Source: Kappaphycus alvarezii
Taxonomy: Eukaryota > Rhodophyta > Florideophyceae > Gigartinales > Solieriaceae
DNA: 64,000 nt
Reading direction: 5' to 3'
Assembly (NCBI GenBank): GCA_002205965.3
Contig: NADL03000688.1
Location: forward strand, 62,001-126,000
Of the stretch, positions 21,026-33,892 are shown piece by piece (position 1 is the first letter of the stretch; every line of letters starts with the position of its first letter). The notes under the pieces are model-generated. The model did not search any database. It had not been told where the DNA came from and saw nothing but the letters and a program-made list of their open reading frames with translations. A program made the position numbers and the translations under genes.

Positions 21026-22690
21026 ATGAAAAAACGAGTATTGGGGGAAGGTATGAGAGCCGAAGATGGTGATGAGAGTCAAAATGTCCCAAGCGACGTC
21101 AACAATGAGAATGGCGAGGTGCAACGTTACAATTTTCGTCGCCGTCCAGAATGGTATATTCCGAGACCGACGAAGGGAGAATATATCGAGGTTCTGTGGA
21201 GCCTTACCGATGAAGAGGGTGATGTATTGAATTCGAAACGGGAATGTTTTGATCCCAAGCAAGAGTAACCGCAACAGTCGGAAAAAAGAAAGTTGGAGGT
21301 TTCGAAGGGAAGAAGGTATGGTGGCCAGCTCTGGCTAGTAGAGGTCGTTTTGATGGATCTCTCGACTTGATGTACACAAATCACATCTGTCACTTGATCT
21401 CAGAGACCTACATAGCTAAAAAAATAAGGATGCAAACTTTTTCCGAACTAGTAACTGAGGCATGGAGCAGGTAGTCAGGAAGGAATGTGCGCCAATTGGA
21501 GGATTTGTGAATAGGAGCCATTTGTAGAACAGAATGTCGCATGTGGAGACGAAGTTCCGGTGACGAACCTGGAGATCAGGGAGCAATGTGATTTGGTACA
21601 TTCAGAACTTAGAGCTTCTCCGAGTGCTCTTTCGTTACGAGTTCAAGATATGGTAAATGAATATCCGGTTTTTGGGATACTTTTCGAGGTGCCCAAGTCC
21701 CCACATTCCTCAGAGGAGACGTATGTCTGTCGAGCAGCCACTACTTATCGAGTGAAGGCATTTCTTCGGGCATGCGTCGGTCGGGCTTTACAAGACATTG
21801 TTTCGGGAAGCAAAACTAGAAGTCGAGGTGGTTTACCAGTTGCTGCCGTGAATATCGCGATATGTGTCACACTGAATGTTTTAAGTGCGAATCCGGCAGA
21901 TTGAAGTCTTGCTGACTTCCTCGCTAATGTGGGAATGTGGAAGTTTCGAGAACCATCAGACATAGTCACCAGACCGACGACGCCTTCCTCCGGGGTTCTG
22001 AAATTGCGCGGTGGCAGTGTAAAATTGAGTTCCATTTTCAGCTCATTCAGTGCATTGTGCTGAGCAATTGGAATTGGCGATGATCATGCTAAGGAAGTTC
22101 TTGGAAAGGTATCACGCAATAGCAAGGCAGGTCGGATAGAGCTAGCCTATATTGTGGGAATCAGTTTCCACGGAGATGCTAATCGGCAGACTGATCATTC
22201 TGCTGTCGGTTCACATCCTACCATCATCAGCCATGGAATTTAATGAGTACAAAGAGACAAGGGCAGTGCAATGACATTCATTTTTCGTCCATCTTGTAAG
22301 TGGGTTGCGAGGGAGGGGATTTTTGATGAAAGTTACTCATTGGTAAGGAGAAGTTTGGTTAGTGTTCGATCTGATCAGAGTTCTTTAGAACTAAGGAGGC
22401 TCCGAGAAACGGATTGAGAAGAAACTGCTGCATCTTCAGAGGACTTTCCGAATCCAGCGTTTGAATTCTGCATCGAGTGGACCCGTTTACCTGCGTTACA
22501 GCATCGCTGGTTGGATGACATAAGTACAACTCACAATGTTCTTGGAAAGTTAGCAGGTAGTATTGTCATTGTCGTGTTTAACTCACCTCAAGTTTCCAGA
22601 CGGATACAAAACGTTTTCGGAAGTGCTGAGTATCACCATCCTTTAGACCAGTTATGGTAGCTCTTTTTCGCTCAAAAATTCACGTATCGA
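21026..22690 (+). CDS. Unrecognised gene of the nested element, possible cyclin-fold region
   Basis: Probable start MKKRVLGEGMRAEDGDESQN at 21026. An acidic N-terminus is followed by RRRPEWYIPRPTKGEYIEVL and, after a frame change, VGGFEGKKVWWPALA. That Trp pair next to a short beta-like stretch recalls Tudor/PWWP-type modules, but weakly. From 21560 a 114-residue frame holds YRVKAFLRACVGRALQDI and GLPVAAVNIAICVTLNVLSA, then (past a stop) SLADFLANVGMWKFREPSDI. This spacing resembles the cyclin-fold repeat of TFIIB-like factors (VAAAxIYxA, SLxEIAxxxGV). A last stretch near 22490 reads RLPALQHRWLDDISTTHNVL. Several stops interrupt the gene. Function is unknown. Confidence 0.35.
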
Positions 22691-22773
22691 CTATTACTAC
22701 ATATTCATGATGATAGAATTAGCATGATGAATCTCGCCATCATTTATTTGCTAGTCGTAAATTAATAACAATA

Positions 22774-24877
22774 TCATGATGAACATACTACTACACTATT
22801 TGTATTCGGATCCCGTCCTTGGAATTTCCGAAAACTCGGAGAGTTACTTATGTGGGTTCTAGGTGGTAATCGGGAACATATTTCGGGTGTTAACATGCTG
22901 AAAAGTATGTCTTTATCTAGATCTACTGACCCATCGTTTTTTCCATCATCAGGTAAATCCCTATCGGATGCAGCACTATTACCAAGAACTGTCATATTAG
23001 CATTGTCCTCATCCATGCGTCGTTGGTACTATACCCTAGACAACAGCAGACGTTTCATTACACGGGTGCGAATGGCAGTTCTATCTATCACGTCAATTTA
23101 TGAAACAGAAGTGGTATGAGTCCTCTCTGGATTTGTTCCCGGTTCGGACGAATTAGTAGGACATAATAACTCAGTAGCACCAAGAGCTGCATTTTCGAAC
23201 GACCCGCACCTCTAATTCTTCCACTTCAGAATGAGGGCACGAAAAGCTAGAGCAGTGATATGCACAGCTAACAAAGACTTCTTCGATGATGCAAGGAACA
23301 AGTCTGAACTTCTAGCACGATATGCTTCTGAGAGAAATGACAGGGCAACCTTGTGAGGGTGAATCCCCTGCTTTTCTGAATATGTTACTGGAGATTGACT
23401 GGCAGTAATTCTGTTGTTGGAGATTTCTCCAAACCGACTTCCAGCGTCATCTTCGACAATAAATTTAAACTGTTGAGTGACTTTAAAGCTCGGAAATGTT
23501 GATATCAGAGAAGTGAATTTCGCTCCGTTCGATTATCTGGACTGCTGCACTACCTCCATCGATTCTTTCGAAGAGTACACTGTTGTTTCTTCTATCAAAT
23601 TGTTCAATGACTTCATAGAATCGTATATTCGATATTCTCCCTCCACCACTGTAAATAGAGAGATTGAAAACGGTTTTTCAATGAGTACATTTGGAAGAAG
23701 CGATTCGTCAGCTGAAGGATCTCTACCTGATATTCTCGAAACTTTTTTCGCATGCATAATGAAGCCTATCCTATTGAGAAATAGCTCCTTCGCTTTCATC
23801 CGACCTTCTGTAACGAAGCTCATGACTGCGGTACGTATTGTCTGAACTGCAAATCCGACCATGTCAAGTCCCCCAGTATCATCATATTGGCTCCCGCTAA
23901 TCTGATGAACATCAGGGTAGCGTGTATCAGAGTGATGGCTTTCACTGCGAGTTTTCCTTCTCTTCGGGGCATCAACCTTAGACTTGGCGTCGTCGCTAAG
24001 GGCAAAGGCATGTTGAACAGCAATGTAAAACAGCTTCTTCTCAATTTGATTACATTTCTCCTTGTCTGCTTCGGAAATTCCATTCCGCTCGACTATCTTG
24101 ATGCATTCATCCAGAGATAGCATGTTTCTCCAGTACTGCTGGATGATTGTTCGGGCCCAGTGTTCTGTGAATTTCTCAGTTCAGTGACGGCGAGTTGGAG
24201 CTTCGAAAGGAGCCAAATTGGGGCATAATGCTTTCATCGAACATAATTGTCACTATCATGTTCCGGAACACGAAAAATTCTCCCCTTTCTTGCCGTCCAC
24301 AGGATCTGTGCCATAATGTCCTTGATTATCTTGTTAGATGCTCAACCAAGCACAGTTTGTTGTGCTACTTTGCTATGGTATCTTTGAACTACAAATTGGA
24401 ATGTGGAGGGTGTGGAATGGGTATCAAATCCCACTCTGATGTGGTTGAACATGTCAGATGCCATCCTCCCGTCAGTTGCACCATAAGGCACTGTGCGAGG
24501 CGTTTTCTACTGATAGCATCTTCCAATTTCTCTGTGTAAAAATCTTCAACCTCTGATTTCCTCTTTCTTCCGCGCATCAATCTCTGCCGACCCTCCACGT
24601 TTAGTGTATACTTTGCAAAAGATAGAAGTGGTCCGACTCTGGATAGGGCTTCTGGTACGGCGTCCTTGGCAGTAATCCTGATGGTACGGCAAAGCTTCTC
24701 CTTGACTTTGTCTATGGGCATCGTCAAAGCGTTGATGACGGCATCCTTCTGGAGGGTGAATTGCTCGGTCATTTGAATGGCGTCGAATCCACCGGCCAAT
24801 GGATCGTCCTCCTGTTCACTGGGTTCGGCCTGCCCCAAATAACTGCCTGAATCGACGTCTCTGGAATTGAATGTCAT
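22774..24877 (-). CDS. Second large minus-strand gene of the nested element, unrecognised
   Basis: It starts at Met 24877 with an acidic, Gly-containing N-terminus (YLGQAEPSEQEDDPLAGGFD). A helical block follows (LQKDAVINALTMPIDKVKEK, LSRVGPLLSFAKYTLNV) with a basic patch, RQRLMRGRKRKSE. After a break, a 196-residue stretch from 24123 reads MLSLDECIKIVERNGISEAD, has a possible nuclear signal (APKRRKTRSE), and is mainly helical. The last part (23016-22774) is Asp-rich. Composition suggests a nuclear, DNA-associated protein. No family is recognised, and stops or introns separate the parts. Confidence 0.4.
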
Positions 24878-24899
24878 CGAAGAAGATCTATCCCAACTC

Positions 24900-25600
24900 A
24901 GAATGAGTAAGTGGTTGTTTACGACTCGGTAGGGGCGCGATGGTTATATTGTTCATTTGACATTGCACTATTCTATGACATGGACCATGTTCCATTGTTC
25001 GCACTTTAAACAAGTAATGAAGAACCTTTGTTTCTGATTCAATAAAGCAATAGTAAGAAGAGTGTCAATTCTATCCGTTCAGATTAAGAATGACACAGGC
25101 TTGGGGTCCATGTTAGACTGATATCAGAATGAATATCATTTGTATCATTTGATATGTGTTCATATAAAATTTCTATCATTCACGATGCAGTTTTACGTGT
25201 TAATTTTACCATTAATACCTGAGAGTCATCGTAGTCATGTAGACATCTGTCCCATTGATTTTGAGTACTTGAGTCGATTTGAAACACCAGTGTGCCATAA
25301 GAAACAGCAATGATCTACAGCTATACATCATTGCTGTTGCTTATGGCATACTTGAAATGATTTTGACGATCACTTTAATGATTAACGTAATCTACAGGCT
25401 GTTATAGAGCTCATGATGGACAGATTGCCCCGTAATGTGCAGGTTTGACTCTCGCCATGGTTTGATACAGAACCATTGGGTGCATGGTGACATGGGTAAT
25501 TTTGGCGGTATCATTGCAAACCCCGACTGGATTTCTAACTTGAAAAGCATCAAGATTAATGCCCGCACTCATTATGTCATTTTTTGTGGAACACCCTTCT
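24900..25600. other. Spacer without supported gene, contains a hairpin
   Basis: AT-rich and without coding signal, apart from the inverted repeat listed at 25294-25347. Confidence 0.4.
25294..25347. repeat. 21-bp inverted repeat, hairpin-forming
   Basis: Arm 25294-25314 pairs with 25327-25347 over 21 positions with one mismatch; the loop has 12 bases. Arm core: ACAGCAATGAT. Size and near-perfect pairing recall the 3033-3090 hairpin, which has the same loop length, but the sequences are unrelated. Confidence 0.85.
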
Positions 25601-25904
25601 TCCGTTGATGCTCTTTGCGCCGGTATATAAAGGCTCCGATATCCCCTGGACTACATCCGGTCCCTCTGCAAATCTCCAATGAGCACTACCCAGATACCGT
25701 CCCTACCCCTCTATGTTCTTCTGATTCAATCGATTACTGGAGCAATTGTCCCATGACGGATCCATCGAGTTGTGCGGGCGCTCTTGCTTCTCGTCTCCTC
25801 GCATTGCAGTCAGAACAACTAATACTTTCTTTCTTATTCTCTCTACCCCCTTACTATGCTTCAATATGCTAACCGTGTTGTTTGTGCTGCTGGTATTTGA
25901 ATGG

Positions 25905-26376
25905 TGTTCTACTGCCGTGGATGCCGGCATCAACGGCCGTTTGGCGTACATCGCACCTCTGGCTTTGCCTTCATTGGGCTTCTTGTGATACTTTATGATC
26001 ATGGTGATGGTGTTCATTGTTACTGTCTGATGATGGTGGTATCGTGATGAACTTGTCGTTGTGAATACTGATCCTGGTGATGTTGTTGTGTCCGTATATT
26101 GCTGGTAGTCTTGCGTTTAATTGATGATGCTTCAATGTACTAGTCGCATTGTCCCTGCTGTTGGTATTTGAATTGTGATCTACCGCCGTTGATGCCGTTT
26201 TGTGTATTGCTTCTGGAACTTACCACTCCTGGCTTTTCTTTCATCGATCTTCTTGTGGTGCTTTATAATCATTGTGATAGTGTTCAGTTTTGTTGTGTGG
26301 TGATGGTCCTGTCGTACTGAAGTTCTCTTTGTTGCAATACTGATCCTGGTGATGTTGTCCTTATGTTGCTGATTGT
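25905..26376. repeat. Diverged tandem duplication, about 265-bp spacing
   Basis: The segments near 25940-26104 and 26205-26376 share CTGGCTTT, TCTTGTG.T.CTTTAT.ATCAT and ATACTGATCCTGGTGATGTTG in the same order. Minus-strand frames through both give related Ile/Lys-rich peptides (NTITMIIK.HKK). Confidence 0.7.
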
Positions 26377-26639
26377 GTGCATTATGATTGATGAAGGAAG
26401 AAGTTAGATTTCCGTCATTGTGTGTTCTACTGTTGGTAATAGTGTGTGATTCGTTTGACTGTTCGTAATGGTAATATAAATAGAAGCTAGTAAGTATTAT
26501 TAGTCTTGATGTGGGCCGGTCAATGCGCACCTTCGTGTATTGATAAAGTAAACAATCATGTTCCAGTGACCTCACTGAACGTTGCTGATATTGATATGAG
26601 TAGGAGATCACCATACCGCAACGCATCATGCTGCCATTA

Positions 26640-27200
26640 AGATTGTATATAACTATCTGTAGAGCACAACTATCTGTAAATCTTGTGTTTCTGTCATGGT
26701 GATAGTCATGTTTTTATACCTGGGGAAGTTCTGTAGTATAGCTTCGAAAGTTGGACACCTCAACTATCAAATCCATAATGCAGAACTTCAAGAAGTTGTA
26801 GTACGTGGTAAGAGAGTTCTAAAGTCTGATTTCGTGAAGTGGTAAGACTGCACTTTCAAAGTCATCTGATGATAACTTCAAAAGTTCTACTGCATAACTC
26901 CTGGAGTAGGGTTTCTGAAGTTTTTATATGTCTCATCGATTACTTCGATAGTTAAAAAGTATGATGACAGAAAGCTAGGACCATCATGCTGATAGTTATG
27001 TGAATATGACAGGAAGTTTTACATTGCCACTGTGATAGTTATGTCGTATGGATACAGATAGTTTTGATTCATGACTACGAAAGGTATCATGGAAAATTTC
27101 AAAAACTATAAATTATAGTTTTTACAATGCACGTGCATGACTTGCCAAAAGTATAGTGATTAATTTTAGTAATAAAAGTTTTGAAGCTCTTAGGGTTATG
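26640..27200. repeat. Right sub-terminal zone of the nested element
   Basis: Many short words (GATAGTTATG, AGAAGTT, AAAAGTTCTACTGCATAACT) are inverted relative to those at 15240-15620. No gene. Confidence 0.5.
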
Positions 27201-30200
27201 CCATCATGGCTTTGCAATTTATACATGTAGAACTTTTAAAAGCTATACTTTATGATTATTTCTCGATTTATTTCCCCGTAGTGGCTATCAAAACGTTAGA
27301 CGAGAAGAGCATAACGTGGGAATCCGTCGAGGGAAGGCTCATTGAAGAGGGGAAAGCTCTCAAATCAGATACGGAAAAGGTTCAGGCGGCCAAGGTGGCA
27401 AAGTTGAAGTATACCTTTTGTAACCGTCCGGGACACAGACGAGCGGATTGTTGGGACAACCTACAGAACCCAAACAAACTACTCGGTCGCGATAATGGTG
27501 GCAACAAATCGTCCGAGGAACACGATAGCACCTCCTCGGAAGATGAATCCCCCAAGGACAAAATACCGAAACGGAGTAGTGTGACAGAGAAGAAGTCCAA
27601 TCAGTGCACTCCAATGGCAAAAACTAGACGGCGGACTTAGACATGATGTTGGACTCCGGTACGACGTCCCACATGCAACCGTATGTGGACCGGTCCAAAA
27701 CCGAACGGATTCTGATGTCACTATTGCCCTGGTAGATGACTCAACAGTCGTCGCCGATGAAAAGGGAGTCCGACCGGTGACTAAGTACAGTGAGGAAGGT
27801 CCCGTTCGCGTTTCCCTATCGAACACGCTGGTCGCACCCAACACTGCAATGAGTCTGCTATCTGTCCCGGCCCTCGTCAAGAAGAGAATCAAGGTGTTCT
27901 TCATACAGGGAATGTCGTTGTTGATTGACACCGAGGACTGTAACACAGTTATCAGGTATGCTAAGCAAGGTTGAGATGGTTTGTATTAAATACCCGACCA
28001 CCACGAATACGTTCCGGTCGACCTCACAGTACTGGATCAGGACCAAGTGGTTGCATCAATGGCGGTTGCCAATGAGTATAACACTACGTCAAACCGTTCG
28101 AATAGTGATTTATCGGAGGGAGAAACTTCCGGAAATGAAAGCAGCTTCCCGGAGCTGTTGTCTGATGAAAAATGTGATTACACAGACACGGAGGACAGTG
28201 ATGAGGAACGTGAACCATCTGATGTACTCTAACGGGAATTACTTCAAGAAGACCGTGAGTCCCCCAATGAGAACCGAAGTACAGCACCGACCGGGGATGG
28301 GGATACGGAAAAGACCGAAACGTTGGAACTTGCGTCTAGTCCATGCACTCACGTTATTGCAAATCAAGCGGCACATCCGAGACGGAATCCTTCCCAAGTT
28401 GATCCCTACACCAAAGGGGTGTGTGGTATGCTCCAAATAGAAGTTCCGCAAACGTGATCAAGGAAATATGACCAACTCAAAGGCGTTAGTTCACTTGCAC
28501 GCGGACACCAAGGGAAAAATCAGGACGAGTTCTGAAGACGGGAACAACTATTTTCTCACTATTGTAGATGAGTTTTCGAGTTTAGTCTATGCCGTTCCCG
28601 TTCGGAAGAAAGATGAAGCGTCAGACGCCGTGCTATCATTCGTCCAAAAATTATAGAAGCAATCGGGGATAATTGTCTGGTCGTTGCACACCGATGGAGG
28701 AAAGTAATTTTAAAGAGCAGGGGCCGCTCTTCCGACTGATGGGGTTGAATTCAGTACGACAAATGGTTACACCCCGCATCCAATGGATTGTGCGAGCGGT
28801 ACCACGGAATTGTGATGTCAATCGCCCGTGCTGCACTGTTGCAAGCTAACTTACCAACTTGGTATTGTTATTACGCTCTCAGCCATGTGGCTACGTGCAA
28901 GAAAATGGTTCTGCACTCTAATATCTAAGACAGGGAAAGTTCTTTTTTGACATCCTGTACGGGTACCAGTCTCCTGAGCTACAGTATCTCAAACCGTTTG
29001 GTTATCGTATGCTGTATCACCCCGTCATGGAAAGATTACCAGCCCCCAGTCAACGATTGGAGGAAGGACTGTGCTTAGGAGATGGTGGTGGAGGTGTCCA
29101 CCTAGTGATGGCCGAATCGGGATTTGTCAGGACAAAACATGTACGTGCGTATGAAGATGAGTTCCCTGGTTTACGGATGTTACGTAACGGTGAGGTTCAA
29201 ACATCTACAGGTGAGAGGGATGACTACTCAGATGCAGATTATGTGGACATCCGCTATCCAAACCGGAAAGTACAGAAACTGAGCCACATGGGTCAAGGGC
29301 GATGGAAGAGACAATGATGGGGGCGAACATGAATCATCTTCGTCAACTTTCTCCTCTGATGAGGCCTCTGACGATCCGAATATGGGCGAGATGCTCACCT
29401 AGGTCCCCGCTGTCCAGGGGGAATAAACCGAGCCGGAAAAGAGAAGTTCAAATCGTCCTGGTCTACGACCTGTCTGAGCTGTGAAATATAGTAACAAGGC
29501 ATTGCCGAAGCCTTTTTCGACATCCGAAGATCAGTAATTGACCGAGTCCTTTAAGTCCACAGAGCGGAAACAGTGGATTGAGGCAATAAACGAGGAGTAC
29601 AGTACCTTCCTTGATGCCTGTACCTGGGATGAAAAGTTTGTTCCCCCACTAGGAGCTAAGTTCCTTCTGTCCGGCGTCATCCTACAGTTGAAGAGAGATG
29701 AGAAGGGCTATCCGAAACGGTTCAAAGGCCGGTTGGTGGCCAAGGGGAACTAACAAGATGCGGCGGACTTCCTAAAGTTTGAGCTTTATGCTCTCATCGC
29801 CTGCATCGAGTCCGTTCGGATACTATTTGCCGTGGCCGCAGCTAAGGACTGGAAGACACAGCACATTGATGCCAAATGGGCGTGCCTGTACGCACCCCTT
29901 TCCGAATCGGAAAAAGTCTTGGTCAGGCTTCCCTATATCTCTGGGACGTCATTCAACTCCGTTCGGAAATTTGTCAGACTTCTGAAGTCCCTGTACGGTC
30001 TATGTCAAGCTCCCAAGTTGTGATAAAAGACGCTTGCAAAGATGCTCCACTGACTCGGGTTTTGAATGTCGAAGTCCAACGAAAGTTTCTTTAGTGGCTG
30101 CCGAGGTTCCAAGACGGTGTTCTTGTTCGTCTACGTAGACGAAATTCTCATTACTGGCGCGAAAAGAACTTTTTCTCAAGTCAAGAGGGAGTTTTCGAAT

Positions 30201-31235
30201 CATTTCAAGAAATCAAAGCTCGGGAAATGCACTCAATTCCTTGGAGTGCAAGTCCAACAACTTTCGGGCGGTACCATCTTGTCAAAACGACTGTTTATTG
30301 GAAAGGTCATTGAGGCCGACGGTACGAAAGATGCAAAGGCTATAAATTACCCGCTTCTTTTATCACATCCCCTCTACGGGGAGAAGTACGTTATCCGCTT
30401 CGGAGTCGAAGGAAATGGAGAACAGACCGTATCGAAGGATTGTAGTGTTGATAATTTTTCTGGAAACGAGAATCCGACCGGACCATGCCACAGCCGTGTC
30501 TATGCTGGGGAAGTTTCAGTCCGCACCGGAGGTCAAGCATTGGAAAATAGCCAAGCACGTCGTCCGCTACCTTATCGTTACTCAGTACGTTGGGATTAAT
30601 CTACCGACGGTGATTGACAGATCATGCTGGAGGCTTGGAATGATGCGGACTAGGCTCGGGATCACTCTCATCGCCGGTCCCGATCGTGTTATTTGTTGAC
30701 TGTCAACGGTGGTCCTGTTCTGTGGAGTTCAAGGTTGCAGCCGGTAACTACTCTATTGACATCCGAAGCGGAGTTACATGACCTAAGAACCTGTGTGCGT
30801 GAGGTTTCCTGGGTCCGGTCGACTCTCAAGGAAATGTTTTGTCTGCAGCGGAAGCCTACTGTAATTTTCCAGGACAACTTTGGAACTATTTTTTGGACGG
30901 AAGATGTGCAGGGACTCCGAAAGGTGCGTCACATTGGTATTCGCTACTACTATGTAAAGGATCCAGTTGCTCACCGAACGGTTACAGTTCAATATACTCC
31001 GTCAACAGAAAACCGTGCGGACAATTTGACCAAGATCACGACGCAACACCGAGAATGGCTTGATTGTTTCTCCAAGTCTGCTTTGTCCGGTCCTCGAGCG
31101 GGCGTGTTGGAATGACTTAGTGTTCAGTCATCCTATTTCTAATACGGGCTAATGTAAAACAGGGTAATGGTGCTTCAGGAAAACTATAGACACCAGCAAG
31201 AAAAGGAAATAGGGCCATTTTTACATCAAATACTG

Positions 31236-31600
31236 GTTATAAGGACTCATTATCACCACGAGCAGTGTCTAATAGATCTAAAAACTTTTCTAATATATCC
31301 GATGTTGATGATGGAGGATCTACCATATGAATAGCGTTAGCAATCACTAAAGCACCATTTTCAGATTGAGTTTAAGTATCTATAACTTTCTTACAAATGT
31401 CAAGTGCTCGTCTTTACAGTTAAGGTTGTAAAACAAGAACTTGTACTAACCTGGGATCCTTACTACAATTTTGTGTTGGTAGAAAATAGGGGGCCTGTTT
31501 CGGATTTTTATCGGGAGCAAAAATAAGATCAAAGACAATCGATAGAATACGCAAAGAGCTCAAAGCTTCTGCAGACTTTCCAAACGCCCCTGTCATGCCA
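31236..31600 (-). pseudogene. Broken coding fragment, unrecognised
   Basis: Read on the minus strand, a protein-like sequence runs through a few stops: MTGAFGKSAEALSSLRILSI, FDLIFAPDKNPKQAPYFLPT, ALVIANAIHMVDPPSSTSDI, EKFLDLLDTARGD. It begins right after the copia 3' LTR remnant. I do not recognise the family. Confidence 0.4.
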
Positions 31601-31629
31601 TTTTGTCTCCCTTTTAGTGTTTATTTGTT

Positions 31630-33480
31630 GCTGATCCGAAGTGGAACGAGCTGATACCGTGGGGTTTTTGGACTGGTCGAGTGCTTGCACCCATATTGTT
31701 TTGAAGTAACCTGCTTTCCATTAAACTTTTCTTCCCCTCATTTTGCATGTGATGGAATAACATCGGTATTCACTGGGGCAGGAATCTGGTGAGTGAACTT
31801 TCATGAGAATAACAGTTAGGGAAAGAAATTCTTTTTTGAGCGTCTGAGTTGGTCGTGATTTCTCAGCGAGGCATGTATTCAATGCATCGTCCATACACCT
31901 TTGTACGTCTTTGCTTGATAACCTTGGAACTCTGTCGGTGTATGCAACGTTACAGTAGTGAAGGTTGTAACTTTTCATTTTGTAAAGGGTAAAGACTGTT
32001 CACGAGGATCTAGGTTTTGTGATGTGATGTTGGGCGTGTTGTTTGGTGCTTGGGGAATTGGGTCATCCGAAAACGGTACCGGTTTATTGTAATCGATTAT
32101 TTAGGAAGATAAATTATTGGGAAAAACCTGATCCATGCTAGCGATTAGTTTCCGGTTTTTCTCTCAGATCCGGCTGAAAATGAGTATAACTCCTAACCAG
32201 GAATCCAATCCACCGTCTTCGTCATTATAGTCCGCAATGGCCCTCCGGTACCAACAAAAAAGTCCCTGAAACGCGGATAAATAAATCATTACTCACTCGA
32301 TAAGTGCGATATGGGCAGCCAAATTATTACACAGTGAATACATTTTATACATAAAAGCGGGGCCAATATGGACGTGGCTTACTATTTGCTAAAAAGACCA
32401 CCCCATCCAAAAATAATGTTCTTGCTAAATATATCACGGAAAAGAAGGCCTTTTCCTGTCCCCATTTCAATTCAGAGGCTGGCATCCGACGATGGTTGAC
32501 ATCGTTAAACTGTTCGACAGAATTGCAGTTTTTTGTGAAAATTGAAGGACTCTTTGCACAATAATTGTAATACTGTTTAACCTTTTTTGCAAACAGAATA
32601 CAGTGGCGGTAAATTTGGCAGCAAAAGTTTTCCTGAGACTAAAAATGTATGCTCATTGTGAATTATTGAAGGATAGAATTATCATTTTCATCGATCCTAA
32701 TCTTACTGTATTAAATTTAAAACAATGTTTTTCTCTGACAGTTGGTTTTTTAATTATAAAGATATAGTTACGGGAATATACTATCAGCCAATTATTATTT
32801 GGATTCCTGCTCAACTGTAAAATTATTCTTTACTTATTTCTGATACAGAATTGGGTTTCAAATAATGTTTGCATTGCTGGGGTGATTTTTTGTAGCAGTT
32901 TTACTCTACTCTATAGTGGCAGTAGTCCTAGGTTGTCTGAATTATTTTAGGAAACCGTCGGAATATCGAATGATCGATTAATCATGTATCATTAAAATTC
33001 GCATTCTATTCATTTTTGTTTCAAATCGTGTTTCAAACAACTTACTATTCAATTGGAAACATTTAATATTTTAGATCTTTTCATTGCTCACAATAATCGC
33101 GCAGTGGAACGGTCTTCGAGAGTGCAAGGAATTCAATTACAATAAAATGCTGAATTGACAGCAAATTACATTGCGCTTTGCTCCTTGCTGGTCCCGGCTT
33201 TAAATGTCGGCAAAAGTGGAGTTTTAACATCTTTTTCAAAATTTTATTTGTGCAGTACGCTGACTGGTTCAACTACCTGCCAGAGATCTAACCGCACTGC
33301 AAACATTTTATGTATATCCATATTGCCAAACGAGTTTATTGGTTAGCCGTCGGCGTACCTCTTATACTCATAGAACACCCCTTTTCCCTCTTATACTGTT
33401 TATGGTATAATGAAGTTCCCAAATTGTCTGAGATAAATGAAACATTATTTTATTCATATTAACTTCATCCCTGCTGTAAT
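31630..33480. other. AT-rich region without a gene
   Basis: Only short frames without features. The minus-strand frame at 31721-31978 is not recognisable. Confidence 0.5.
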
Positions 33481-33892
33481 GCAGTGCGCGGTGCGCAGTT
33501 GTTCTCGTCTAGTGTCTATTCGACAAGGCTGATGTCATCAATTGACTACATATTTGTAATCAATTGATAACATGAGTATTTGCAAAATTTTCTCAAAAAA
33601 AATAATACTGCAGTTACTTTTTCGCACCTTTCTCGCATTTCTGTGCATCAGGCTGTCTATCGTCCGCAACGCTAATCCCGCTGCGAATGCTTTCGACGCT
33701 CCATACAATTCTTGCTACCAGGCGCTGTCCGGAATTGCTCTTACCGACGTCCGGGGCTCGAGGATAGGGTGCCGGGCGGGTTTGGAGAGGTCTGCGACAA
33801 ACAAACGTGCTTGCGAGTCGTTTCATGGGCACAGTGCAGCGAATGGTCACCGTTCTAATCCATTAGTGCTGTGCATCTCATATTGTGGCATT

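Larger units (their letters stand above)
15220..27275. mobile_element. Unclassified ~12-kb element nested in the copia gag
   Basis: It interrupts copia gag. The left end, from about 15229 (GGGAAAAATTCGG), resembles the reverse complement of the right end near 27276 (GGGGAAATAAATCGAG), and both continue with CATAAT/ATAAAG-like words. Deeper in, TATGTAGTAGAACTTTTG at 15530-15547 matches the reverse complement of 26880-26897 with one difference. This indicates long, degenerate inverted ends of several hundred bases. Flanking CCCGTTACGGCA (15208-15219) and CCCGTAGTGGCT (27275-27286) may be a worn target duplication. Both end zones are full of CATAACTT/AAGTTATG words. The interior holds at least three long coding units plus LINE scraps. 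I found no recognisable transposase, so a Mutator-like or other large DNA transposon is an inference. Confidence 0.6.
13797..31135 (+). mobile_element. Ty1/copia fossil, split by a nested 12-kb insertion
   Basis: The 5' LTR region is about 13797-14640, with a TATA-like GCCTATATAAGCCCC near 14250 and a CT-rich leader. Gag of the UBN2 type starts at 14726 (LRIRPLNDKFDYGFWKI) and runs to about 15210. It resumes after the foreign block at about 27285 (IKTLDEKSITWESVEGRLIE). Further parts are a CCHC knuckle near 27410, protease near 27645 (MLDSGTTSHMQPYVD), integrase around 28470-29000, RT around 29600-30300 (FVYVDEILITG) and RNase H around 30730-31090. A purine-rich tract precedes the 3' LTR start, TGTTGGAATGACT, at 31105. 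That LTR is recognisable for only about 30 bases, by its match to 13800-13830. The copy is old and much broken (more than ten breaks). Confidence 0.85.

Noticed and set aside
26180-26629. 149-residue minus-strand frame as a gene
   Set aside because: Low-complexity Ser/Thr/His/Asn peptide from a TGATGG-rich duplicated segment; no domain.
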